Part shown: piece by piece, positions 46,465 through 54,221 of the stretch
Numbering within the stretch: the first letter of the stretch is position 1
Layout of the letters: every line of letters starts with the position of its first letter
Assembly (NCBI GenBank): GCA_002371265.1
Contig: DFGT01000031.1
Coordinates: forward strand, 62,001-126,000
Source of the DNA: Bacteroidales bacterium UBA3743
Lineage (GTDB): Bacteria > Bacteroidota > Bacteroidia > Bacteroidales > Paludibacteraceae
DNA: 64,000 nucleotides
Direction of reading: 5' to 3'
Notes under the pieces: generated by a model
What the model was told of the DNA's origin: nothing
The model's database searches: none
What the model saw: only the letters and a program-made list of their open reading frames with translations
Position numbers and translations under genes: made by a program

Positions 46465-47505
46465 ATGTGTAGATTTACTAAACATTTCGCATTGCTGATT
46501 GCAATGCTGTTGGCATCAATCCAATATGGATTATCCGCTACATCTTATGATTATGAAGAAGAAATCGATGGAGTTACTGCCTATTTTACTTTCAATAGTG
46601 AAGACAGAACTCTTAATCTTGTTGGGGTATCAGATAAGAATATAGAGTCTTTTGATGTTCCATCAAAAACTTCCAATGGATTGAAAGTAATAAGCATCGG
46701 AAGGAATGCATTTTCTGATTGTAGAAGCCTTACAAGTGTAGTCATACCCAATAGTGTGACTAGTATTGATTACTGTGCATTTTATTATTGTTTTGGTCTC
46801 ACAAGTGTAGACATACCCAATAGTGTGACAAACATTGGTGACCTTTCATTTTATAATACAGGTCTCACAAGTGTAGACATACCCAGTAGTGTGACAAGCA
46901 TCGGGGATGAGGCATTTTCTGGTTGTACAAGCCTTACAAGTGTAGACATATCCAATGGCGTGACAAGTACTGGAGAAGCAACATTTAAAGGTTGTACAAG
47001 CCTTACAAGTGTAGACATACCCAGTAGTGTGACAAACATTGGTTACCGTTCATTTTATAATACAGGTCTCACAAGTATTATCATACCCAATAGTGTGACA
47101 AACATCGGAGGTAATAATGGAGGTAATACATTTGGTGATAATTTAAAGTCAGTTAAAATGTATAGTGAAACACCTATAATTTTTTCTGGTAGTAATTATG
47201 CTTTTGGAGAACAGAATATAATGTTCGTTTTATATGTTCCTGTCGGAACAAAAGATAAATATCGTAATTATTACGCATACAAAAATTACTACATTGAAGA
47301 ATTTGACCCAGAGGAAGATCCATTCGATTCTAACAATGACGTAAAAACAATAGTGGCAGATGAGTATGACGGTGTTATTGATGTCTACAACATGTATGGT
47401 GTCAAAGTTCTTTCCACTTACAAAAAGGATGAAATAGACAACTTACAAAAAGCTATCTATGTCGTCAAGGTTGGACAAAAGACTGACAAATACATCGTGA
47501 AATAA
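46465..47505 (+). CDS. BspA-like LRR protein with type IX-like C-terminus
   Basis: 346 residues with a signal peptide (about 1-25, HFALLIAMLLASIQYGLSA). Residues 30-65 form a short beta region (GVTAYFTFNSEDRTLNLVG). LRR units follow from about 75 to 215, with the VxIPNSVTxIG phrase, some shortened (DLSFYNTGLTSVDIP). The C-terminus (IDVYNMYGVKVLS ... KAIYVVKVGQKTDKYIVK) matches a type A type IX secretion sorting domain. It differs from the other LRR genes of this window, which lack such a tail. The start is 4 bp after the RES gene stop, so they share a transcript. Confidence 0.85.
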   Translation: MCRFTKHFALLIAMLLASIQYGLSATSYDYEEEIDGVTAYFTFNSEDRTLNLVGVSDKNIESFDVPSKTSNGLKVISIGRNAFSDCRSLTSVVIPNSVTSIDYCAFYYCFGLTSVDIPNSVTNIGDLSFYNTGLTSVDIPSSVTSIGDEAFSGCTSLTSVDISNGVTSTGEATFKGCTSLTSVDIPSSVTNIGYRSFYNTGLTSIIIPNSVTNIGGNNGGNTFGDNLKSVKMYSETPIIFSGSNYAFGEQNIMFVLYVPVGTKDKYRNYYAYKNYYIEEFDPEEDPFDSNNDVKTIVADEYDGVIDVYNMYGVKVLSTYKKDEIDNLQKAIYVVKVGQKTDKYIVK

Positions 47506-47554
47506 GGTTTAAAAAATTGTCATCAACAATCAAATTTGATTGTCGCCTTTGAAC
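47506..47554. other. Short spacer before terminator
   Basis: Nothing recognised. Confidence 0.3.
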
Positions 47555-47589
47555 AAAAATCCCTCACCTATTGCAGATGAGGGATTTTT
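47555..47589 (+). terminator. Intrinsic terminator of the RES-LRR unit
   Basis: Stem AAAAATCCCTCA / TGAGGGATTTTT, 11-nt loop. Confidence 0.85.
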
Positions 47590-47689
47590 ATGTTTCAGAG
47601 TTTTCTAGACTATATTTGTCGGTGTTAAAAGAAAGTTCTCTTTTCTCTTTTTTTTCTGACATTCTCCATTTCTCAAAAAAGCCTAGCTT

Positions 47690-47870
47690 TTTTTCTCTGT
47701 GGTTGTTTCAATATGCTCGCCTACGGCTCGCAGTGAGGAGGTTAGGGCCAATATCTATTAAACTTGGACCCTTAACAATCCTCGACTCTATAACCAAATT
47801 CTTGAAATAACGTGATTTCGCCAAATCGATTCCATGATTGTAGGGGCAGATTTCAAACCTGTACGCACAA
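47690..47870. repeat. Inverted copy of the GCTCGCC...GGCTCGC repeat plus REP palindrome
   Basis: 47705-47800 has GCTCGCCTACGGCTCGC, then CTTGGACCCTTAACAATCCTC, the reverse complement of the unit at 15884. A degenerate REP palindrome is at 47843-47864. Confidence 0.65.
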
Positions 47871-47903
47871 ATCATAATCAAACAGATAAATTTGATGGAT
47901 AAT

Positions 47904-47998
47904 GTGCTCAAATCGACTTCGGCGACATGAGTTTGAGCACTTTTTAGATGGATAATGTGCTCAAATCAGCTTCGGCAACATGCGTTTGAGCACTTTTT
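47904..47998 (+). repeat. Two tandem terminator-like hairpins with TTCG loops
   Basis: GTGCTCAAA...TTTGAGCAC followed by five T residues occurs at 47904-47945 and again at 47957-47998 (period 53 bp). Inside each lies CTTCGG, a stable UUCG-type loop in RNA. They sit just ahead of the promoter of the ATPase gene. Confidence 0.75.
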
Positions 47999-48008
47999 GT
48001 CGCTATTC

Positions 48009-48040
48009 TTTGTTCATACACACAATTATATCTACATTTG
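48009..48040 (+). promoter_or_regulatory. Promoter of the AAA ATPase gene
   Basis: TTTG at 48009-48012, 20 bp, TACATTTG at 48033-48040: full Bacteroidetes consensus. It places the transcript start near 48047 and supports the ATG at 48067. Confidence 0.75.
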
Positions 48041-48066
48041 TAAATACATCATTATTAATTGATACT

Positions 48067-49482
48067 ATGGAAGAATTGTTGATTGGACGACAAAAGGAGC
48101 AGCAACTCCTATCTAAATATCTTGATTCAGGAAGGTCTGAATTTATAGCCATCTACGGACGTCGACGTGTTGGCAAAACATTTCTTGTCCGCAAAATGCT
48201 GGGAAAAGATTTCTGTTTTAAGATGACGGGAATGGAAAATGTCAATCAACAAGAACAGTTGACAAATTTCTATATGGCGTTAAGCAAAGTTTATCCGTTT
48301 GCCGAGCAGTGTAGGAATTGGTTGGAGGCGTTTGATCAGTTGGAACGCTATTTGGAATCTATCACAACCAAAATAAAAACAATCTTTATTGATGAGTTGC
48401 CATGGTTTGACACAGCAAAATCTGATTTTGTTAATGCCTTGGAACATTTTTGGAACGATTGGGCATCAGCTCGACAGGATATTAAACTTATAACATGTGG
48501 AAGTGCTGCTTCTTGGATGTTGGATAATCTTATAAATAATCATGGTGGTCTTCATAACCGAGTCACTCATCAAATGTTGATCGAGCCATTTTCGTTGGGA
48601 GAATGCAAACAATATTTCGATGCTTATGAATTTGGCTACAACGAGCGGGAGATTGCCGAAAGCTATATGGTGTTTGGTGGCGTACCTTATTATTTATCAT
48701 TGATGAATAAGGAAGAAAGCGTAGCACAAAATATTGATCGTCTGTTATTTTCAGCGACTGGAGAACTGAGATTTGAAAAAGACAATCTTTTCCGCTCTCT
48801 TTTCAAACATAGTAAGGATTATGTACGCATTATTGAGGCTCTTTCTTCCAAAGGAAAGGGGCTGACTAGGAACGAGTTGATTGAAGAGACACGTATGCAT
48901 AATAATGCTCGGTTTTCTAAGATGATGCAGGAATTGGAAAATTGCAGATTTATAAGACAATATCAGCCTTTCGACAAAAAAGCACGAATGGTGACATACC
49001 AACTTGTGGATCCTTTTGTCCATTTTTGCTATCAGGTTCAAGAAAAATGCAATTTTCAAGATGAAAACTATTGGTCACATAGTATCAACACCCCTGTGTA
49101 TAACGCATGGTGTGGCTTCGCTTTTGAAATGTTGTGCCTGAACCATATACAAAAAATAAAGGAAGCATTGAAAATAGGAGGAGTGCAGACTTCTGTGTAT
49201 TGCTGGCGGACTCCACCTTCAGTGGAAAACGGATGCCAAATTGATTTGTTGATTGATCGAGCGGACCATTGCGTCAACCTTTGTGAAATGAAGTTTTATA
49301 GAGGTGAATATACGATAACGAAGAGTGAACGAGAGAAAATTGAGAACCGTGTGGATAATTTTATAAACCACAGTAAAACAAAAAAGTCTGTCAGAGTGAC
49401 ATTAATAACAAGTTTTGGCTGTCAGAATAATGTCAATAGTGGAATTGTACAAAATCACATAAGACTAAGTGATTTGTTTTAA
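48067..49482 (+). CDS. AAA ATPase with DUF234 / PD-(D/E)XK-like tail
   Basis: 471 residues from the ATG at 48067; the longer frame from 47980 begins before the promoter. The opening LLIGRQKEQQLL is characteristic of the archaeal/Bacteroidetes ATPase family. Walker A is YGRRRVGKTF (30-39), Walker B TIFIDELPWF (105-114), and a sensor-like ITCGSAASWM lies near 140. A winged helix (about 270-320) follows. The C-terminal DUF234-like domain carries QIDLLIDR and LCEMKFY, spaced like the D...ExK core of PD-(D/E)XK nucleases. Roles of this family are unclear; DNA-directed or defence functions are plausible. It sits at the edge of the accessory island. Confidence 0.8.
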   Translation: MEELLIGRQKEQQLLSKYLDSGRSEFIAIYGRRRVGKTFLVRKMLGKDFCFKMTGMENVNQQEQLTNFYMALSKVYPFAEQCRNWLEAFDQLERYLESITTKIKTIFIDELPWFDTAKSDFVNALEHFWNDWASARQDIKLITCGSAASWMLDNLINNHGGLHNRVTHQMLIEPFSLGECKQYFDAYEFGYNEREIAESYMVFGGVPYYLSLMNKEESVAQNIDRLLFSATGELRFEKDNLFRSLFKHSKDYVRIIEALSSKGKGLTRNELIEETRMHNNARFSKMMQELENCRFIRQYQPFDKKARMVTYQLVDPFVHFCYQVQEKCNFQDENYWSHSINTPVYNAWCGFAFEMLCLNHIQKIKEALKIGGVQTSVYCWRTPPSVENGCQIDLLIDRADHCVNLCEMKFYRGEYTITKSEREKIENRVDNFINHSKTKKSVRVTLITSFGCQNNVNSGIVQNHIRLSDLF

Positions 49483-49533
49483 TCTTTATTGAAAAACATA
49501 CCCACGTCTTTCCAATTCTTCATTTTTATTGCT

Positions 49534-49541
49534 TATTTTTG
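49534..49541 (+). promoter_or_regulatory. -7 box for the GH94 phosphorylase gene
   Basis: TATTTTTG matches TAnnTTTG, 63 bp ahead of the ATG at 49604. Confidence 0.5.
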
Positions 49542-49603
49542 CCAATGTTATCTTATTTTGAGGTAATAGGACTTGAAAGAAATAATAAAAACATTAATAA
49601 TTT

Positions 49604-52000
49604 ATGCAGTTCGGACATTTCGATGACAAGCGTAAAGAGTATGTTGTGACCAATCCGGCTACTCCTAAATCATGGAGCAACTATCTTGGTGACACTCGTT
49701 ACGGCGCAATCATCACAAACAACGCAGGTGGATACTCTTTCTACCGTTCATCAGTGCAGGGTTGTTTCCTTCGCCTAAAGTTTAATACAGTTCCTAATGA
49801 TCAGCCAGGTCGCTACATCTATCTTCACGACCTTGATTCTAAGGATTTCTGGAGTGGTAGCTGGCAGCCAGTTGGCAAGCCTCTTGACAAGTACAAGAGC
49901 GAGTGCCGCCACGGTTCAGCCTACACAATCATCTCTTCTGAGTATGAGGGAATCAAGACTGAGACTCTTTACTTCGTGCCACTTGGCCAGGAGTTTGAGG
50001 TTTGGAGAGTGAAGGTGACTAACAATTCAGGCAAGAAGAGAAACCTACGTGCTTTCACTTACGCAGAGTTCGCTTCTAACTGGAACATGCACGATGATAG
50101 CAACAACTTGCAGTACACTCAGTATATCATCAAGACTTCTTACGCTGATGGTTTTATCGATCACGGTAACAACCTTTACATGCCAGAGGAGCCAGATAAT
50201 TTCCAGAATAAGGACCAGGCTCGTCACTCTTTCATCGGTGTCGTAGGTCAGCCTGTAACTGGTTATGATTCAGACCGTGACAAGTTTATCGGACTTTACC
50301 ATACTTACGCTAATCCAGAGTCTGTCGTTAAGGGTCAGTGTGGCAACACAGTGACTGAGGGAGACAACGGTTGTGGTACACTTCAGGTGGATTTGACACT
50401 TGAGGCTGGCGAGACTAAGGAATTCACAGTAGTTCTTGGTATCGGTAAGGCTTGGGTAGAAGGTAAGAAAGCCGCTGAGATCGTAGCGTCTCCAGCAAAG
50501 GTTGAGGCTGAGTACAAGAAAGTCGTTGACTACTGGCACGGACGTATCGAGGGTCTTTCAGCTGAGACACCAGACGCTGATTTCAACTCGATGATCAACA
50601 TGTGGAATCCATTCAACAACCTTATCACATACGCATGGAGCCGCGCTGCTTCTTTGATCTACCGTGGTGAGCGTGATGGTATGGGCTACCGTGACACAAT
50701 CCAGGATATGCTTGGTGTCATTCACAATATTCCAGAAGAGGTTGTGGAGAGACTTGAGCTTATGTTGACAGGTCAGAACTCAAACGGTGGTGCTATGCCA
50801 GTCGTTAAGCCTTTCGCTCACAATCCAGGTCACGAGGCTCCAACTCCAGAGAACGAGTTCCGTTCAGACGACTGTATGTGGCTATTCAACACAGTACCAA
50901 CATACGTAAAGGAGATTGGTAATATCGACTACTACAACAAGGTGCTTCCTTACTCAGATAAGGGAGAGGGCACAGTGCTTGATCACCTACGTCGCGCCAT
51001 CCAGTTCAACCTTGATCGTCTTGGCAAGAATGGTCTTCCATGCGGATTGAAGGCAGACTGGAACGACTGCTTGGTGCTTGGTGCTAAGGGAGAGACAGTA
51101 TTTGTGGCTATGCAGCTTCGTTACGCTCTTACAGTATATATCGATATCTGTACACGTCTGTCTAAGTTCGACGAGGTTAAGTGGGCAGAGGGTCATCTGA
51201 CAACTCTTTCTGCTAACATCGACAAGGCAGCATGGGATGGCGAGTGGTACGTACGTGCTATCAAGGAAGACGGATATGTGTTCGGAACAAGCAAGAACCC
51301 AATCAAGGAGGGTAATATCTGGCTTAACCCACAGTCGTGGGCTATCATCTCAGGTCAGGCTACTGGCGAGAGAGCAGAGACAGTGATGAACTCAGTGGAG
51401 AAGCATCTTGCAATCGAATACGGACTAGTGCTTTGCGATCCTCCTTTCGAGAAGACAGAGGCAAGCGTAATCAAGGCTCCTTTGTTCATCAAGGGAATGA
51501 AGGAGAACGCTGCGGTATTCCAGCACACACAAGGTTGGGGAATCATGGCAGACTGTATTCTAGGTCACGGTAAGCGTGCATTCAAGAACTACAAGAACTA
51601 TCTTCCTGCCAACTATAATACACGTGCTGAGGTTCGTCAGATTGAGCCATACGTATATGCGCAGACAACATGTTCGACTTACAACATGCGCGCAGGTCAG
51701 AGCCGTTGTCCATGGTTGTCGGGTACAGCATCTTGGGCATACTTCACAGCAGCTCAGTACATCCTTGGAATTCGTCCAGACTACAACGGATTGCTAATTG
51801 ATCCATGTATCCCAGCTTGGGAAGGCTTCAAGGCAACACGTCGTTTCCGTGGCAATATCATCAATATCGTTGTCAAGAACCCTAACAAGGTTGAGAAGGG
51901 AGTCAAGAGCATCACTGTCGACGGTAAGGCAGTAACTGGCAATGTAGTGCCAGCAGACATGCTATCTAACGGTTGCAACGTAGAGGTTATCATGGGATAA
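49604..52000 (+). CDS. GH94 family disaccharide phosphorylase (cellobiose phosphorylase-like)
   Basis: 798 residues, the usual GH94 length. The N-terminal beta-sandwich (1 to about 275) begins FGHFDDKRKEYVVTNPATP and has YGAIITNNAGGYSFYRS. The (alpha/alpha)6 barrel has YRDTIQDMLG near 365, the acid Asp in FRSDDCMW near 423, LKADWNDC near 485, and QTTCSTYNMRAG with the phosphate-binding region near 690. It cleaves a beta-linked disaccharide with phosphate to give sugar-1-phosphate. Cellobiose is the likeliest substrate, but chitobiose or other beta-glucosides cannot be excluded. There is no signal peptide, so it is cytoplasmic. Codon use is strongly biased, suggesting high expression. Confidence 0.88.
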   Translation: MQFGHFDDKRKEYVVTNPATPKSWSNYLGDTRYGAIITNNAGGYSFYRSSVQGCFLRLKFNTVPNDQPGRYIYLHDLDSKDFWSGSWQPVGKPLDKYKSECRHGSAYTIISSEYEGIKTETLYFVPLGQEFEVWRVKVTNNSGKKRNLRAFTYAEFASNWNMHDDSNNLQYTQYIIKTSYADGFIDHGNNLYMPEEPDNFQNKDQARHSFIGVVGQPVTGYDSDRDKFIGLYHTYANPESVVKGQCGNTVTEGDNGCGTLQVDLTLEAGETKEFTVVLGIGKAWVEGKKAAEIVASPAKVEAEYKKVVDYWHGRIEGLSAETPDADFNSMINMWNPFNNLITYAWSRAASLIYRGERDGMGYRDTIQDMLGVIHNIPEEVVERLELMLTGQNSNGGAMPVVKPFAHNPGHEAPTPENEFRSDDCMWLFNTVPTYVKEIGNIDYYNKVLPYSDKGEGTVLDHLRRAIQFNLDRLGKNGLPCGLKADWNDCLVLGAKGETVFVAMQLRYALTVYIDICTRLSKFDEVKWAEGHLTTLSANIDKAAWDGEWYVRAIKEDGYVFGTSKNPIKEGNIWLNPQSWAIISGQATGERAETVMNSVEKHLAIEYGLVLCDPPFEKTEASVIKAPLFIKGMKENAAVFQHTQGWGIMADCILGHGKRAFKNYKNYLPANYNTRAEVRQIEPYVYAQTTCSTYNMRAGQSRCPWLSGTASWAYFTAAQYILGIRPDYNGLLIDPCIPAWEGFKATRRFRGNIINIVVKNPNKVEKGVKSITVDGKAVTGNVVPADMLSNGCNVEVIMG

Positions 52001-52021
52001 TCTTTCGGATATACCTAAAAT

Positions 52022-52056
52022 AAAAAGGTCAGGAATGAAAATTCCTGGCCTTTTTT
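52022..52056 (+). terminator. Intrinsic terminator of the GH94 gene
   Basis: Stem AAAAAGGTCAGGAAT / ATTCCTGGCCTTTTT with one wobble and a 4-nt loop. Confidence 0.9.
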
Positions 52057-52206
52057 GCATTTAAACCTCATTTAATCGAGTTTTTTCGACCGATGGAATG
52101 AGAGGATTATGAAATTCGCTTTCACAACATGGGCAGATTTTACGAATATAACGTATTTTCTATGCGAATGGCAAATTTGAAATTAAAAATATACTATTCG
52201 CACAGT

Positions 52207-52382
52207 AAAATTATAAATGCGAAATGCGGAATGCGAAATCAATTCAAAATTATAAATGCGAAATGCGAAATCAATTCAAAATTATAAATACGAAATGCGG
52301 AATGCGAAATCAATTCAAAATTATAAATGCGAAATGCGAAATCAATTCAAAATTATAAATACGAAATGCGGAATGAATAATC
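52207..52382. repeat. Tandem array of alternating 39- and 32-bp units
   Basis: Units start AAAATTATAAATGCGAAATG and end AAATCAATTC; long and short forms alternate (39, 32, 39, 32, partial). The long units themselves contain the heptamer AAATGCG. Non-coding, between the GH94 gene and the repeat block before the next LRR gene. Confidence 0.85.
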
Positions 52383-52450
52383 ATTAATCGTTATATCATA
52401 AAATCCAATTCCGTAAACTGACGCATAATTATCATTTAAAACCGATTCCA

Positions 52451-52745
52451 ATAATCATTTAAACCGACACCATAATGATTTCGGTCTGTCGACCTCGATC
52501 ATTATGGAATCGGCTACCGTCGCAAGCGATAAAGGGTCTACGACCCTTCTTGTTGGGTCTGCATGGGTCGGTGTCGGATTGTGGTGGGCAAAATCACGTA
52601 GAGACGCACGGTCGTGCGTCTCATTATAACGGTCGTGCGTCTTATTGTGGACGTAATCATAGGTAGGTCTGTAGGAGCAATAAAATGCATAATTGTTGGG
52701 GAATCCGTCCGTAGGGGCAAGTTTCAAACCTGCCCGCATGTTTTG
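52451..52745. repeat. 99-bp repeat copy 3 (inverted) with flanks and REP palindrome
   Basis: 52451-52549 is the reverse complement of the 99-bp repeat. 52550-52640 continues the match to the block at 23150-23250 (GGCAAAATCACGTAGAGACG, CACGGTCGTGCG). A REP palindrome lies at 52714-52735. Confidence 0.85.
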
Positions 52746-52811
52746 ATTATTTTCAAAACAATCGTTAACCATATTTAACGTTGATTTTTCCCACATCCAA
52801 TAAAATATTTT

Positions 52812-52819
52812 TAATTTTG
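52812..52819 (+). promoter_or_regulatory. -7 box for LRR gene D
   Basis: TAATTTTG, in a 5' region homologous to that of the gene at 23488-25056. Confidence 0.55.
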
Positions 52820-52867
52820 CATTGCTATCATAACGGCAACAATAATTCTTAAATGTAATTAGAAAAA

Positions 52868-54076
52868 ATGACGAAAAAACTACTTGCGTCTGTAATGGCA
52901 TTTGCCCTATGTCAATTTATGTTGGCGACAGACATGATTGTGAAGCAGAAAAACGGAGAGATTAAAAAATTTAATGTGGAAGATGTGGAAGAGGTCATCT
53001 TCGAAGGTTCTACCATTCCTGTGGAAGATTCTACTATAGTTGACGAATCTGAGACTCCACTAAAATTCAAAATTTTATCAGATTCGACGGTGGAAGTGAT
53101 AAATGACGACTCATATAGAGACGCTTTAATTGATACTATTCCGATTCCTTCCAAGGTGCGAATTGATGGCAAGGTATATAGTGTCACGACTATTGGTGAG
53201 GGTGCGTTTCGGAGCTGTAGCGGTTTGACCAGCATCAAAATCCCTAGTAGTGTCACTACTATTGAGTATGCGGCTTTTTCTTGGTGTAGCGGTTTGACCA
53301 GCATCGAAATCCCGAATAGTGTCACGGCTATCGGTCAGTATGCTTTTGGGGGCTGTAGCGGTTTGACCAGCATCAAAATCCCAGAAGGTGTCACTGCTAT
53401 CAAAGATTCTACTTTTTCGGACTGTAGTGGTTTGACCAGTATCGAAATCCCGAATAGTGTCACTTCTATCGGTGATAAGACTTTTTATGGCTGTAGCAGT
53501 TTGGCAAGCATAAACATTCCTGAGAATGTCACCAGCATCGGATGGTATGCTTTTAAGGGCTGTAGCGGTTTGGCCAGCATCAACATCCCAGAAGGTGTCA
53601 CTTATATCGGTTATTCGGCTTTTTCTGGCTGTAGCAGTCTGACCAGCATAAGTATTCCAGAGAGCGTGAAAAGCATCGTAGCAGGTGCTTTTGATGGTTG
53701 CAGCAGTTTGGAGCCAAGGTTATTGGTCTATGATAACGGCACAAAATGTTATGGCTGGATAGGAAGTGAAGAAGAATGTACAAGCGTCGTTATTCCAGAC
53801 GGAGTAAAAGAGATTGGAGACTATGCGTTTTATAAAATATTTTATGGATTGACCAGTGTGACATTCCCAGAAAGCTTGGAATCAATCGGAGAAATGGCGT
53901 TTGCTGGCTGTGACAAATTGACAACTGCAGAACTGTCATCAAACTTAAAAACACTTGGTTATGGTGCTTTTATGTACTGCAAAAAACTTGACCTCATAAT
54001 CAACGCTTCTGAAGCCGATGTCAATGTTGGAGAGAATGCCATAAGCGACTGCAAATCTGTGACGTGGTTAAAATAA
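52868..54076 (+). CDS. BspA-like leucine-rich-repeat surface protein D
   Basis: 402 residues. The signal MTKKLLASVMAFALCQFMLA and the module TDMIVKQKNGEIKKFNVEDVEEVIF match protein A (23488-25056) almost exactly, while the repeats differ. A beta domain (SETPLKFKILSDSTVEVINDDS) is followed by about nine LRR units. One KCYGWIGSEEEC variant is near 295. Then come less regular units and the cap (CKKLDLIINASEADVNVGENA ... CKSVTWLK). The shared terminator is at 54102-54127. The nearly identical 5' end on the opposite strand from gene A is a substrate for inversion between the two loci. Confidence 0.9.
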   Translation: MTKKLLASVMAFALCQFMLATDMIVKQKNGEIKKFNVEDVEEVIFEGSTIPVEDSTIVDESETPLKFKILSDSTVEVINDDSYRDALIDTIPIPSKVRIDGKVYSVTTIGEGAFRSCSGLTSIKIPSSVTTIEYAAFSWCSGLTSIEIPNSVTAIGQYAFGGCSGLTSIKIPEGVTAIKDSTFSDCSGLTSIEIPNSVTSIGDKTFYGCSSLASINIPENVTSIGWYAFKGCSGLASINIPEGVTYIGYSAFSGCSSLTSISIPESVKSIVAGAFDGCSSLEPRLLVYDNGTKCYGWIGSEEECTSVVIPDGVKEIGDYAFYKIFYGLTSVTFPESLESIGEMAFAGCDKLTTAELSSNLKTLGYGAFMYCKKLDLIINASEADVNVGENAISDCKSVTWLK

Positions 54077-54101
54077 TAATCGGTTGCAAACATAATCACA
54101 G

Positions 54102-54131
54102 AAGGGATGGGCGAAAGTTCATCCCTTTTTC
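54102..54131 (+). terminator. LRR-family terminator (AAGGGATG type)
   Basis: AAGGGATGGGC, GAAA loop, GTTCATCCCTT, then T residues. Same hairpin family as 23437, 55834 and 62708. Confidence 0.9.
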
Positions 54132-54221
54132 AATTAAAAAAATAGATACGAAATGAATAACTCAAATTTCGCAAGTCACCATTTTGTTTCACCCCTTCGG
54201 GGTTGTAAATTGGAAAGAAAT
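54132..54221. repeat. Fragment of the ACCCCTTCGGGGTT repeat block
   Basis: Contains TTTCGCAAGTCACC, GTTTCACCCCTTCGGGGTTG, matching 55905-55935. It ends just before the LRR start codon and creates a false N-terminal extension of that reading frame. Confidence 0.7.

Noticed and set aside
47571..47810. 79-residue frame after the LRR gene
   Set aside because: Starts inside a terminator and runs through an interspersed repeat; no family pattern.
52207..52382. Possible CRISPR array
   Set aside because: Units are contiguous with no unique spacers of constant length, and no cas genes are present.
54153..54221. N-terminal extension of LRR protein E
   Set aside because: The 23 extra residues are translated repeat DNA, and a clean signal peptide begins at 54222.
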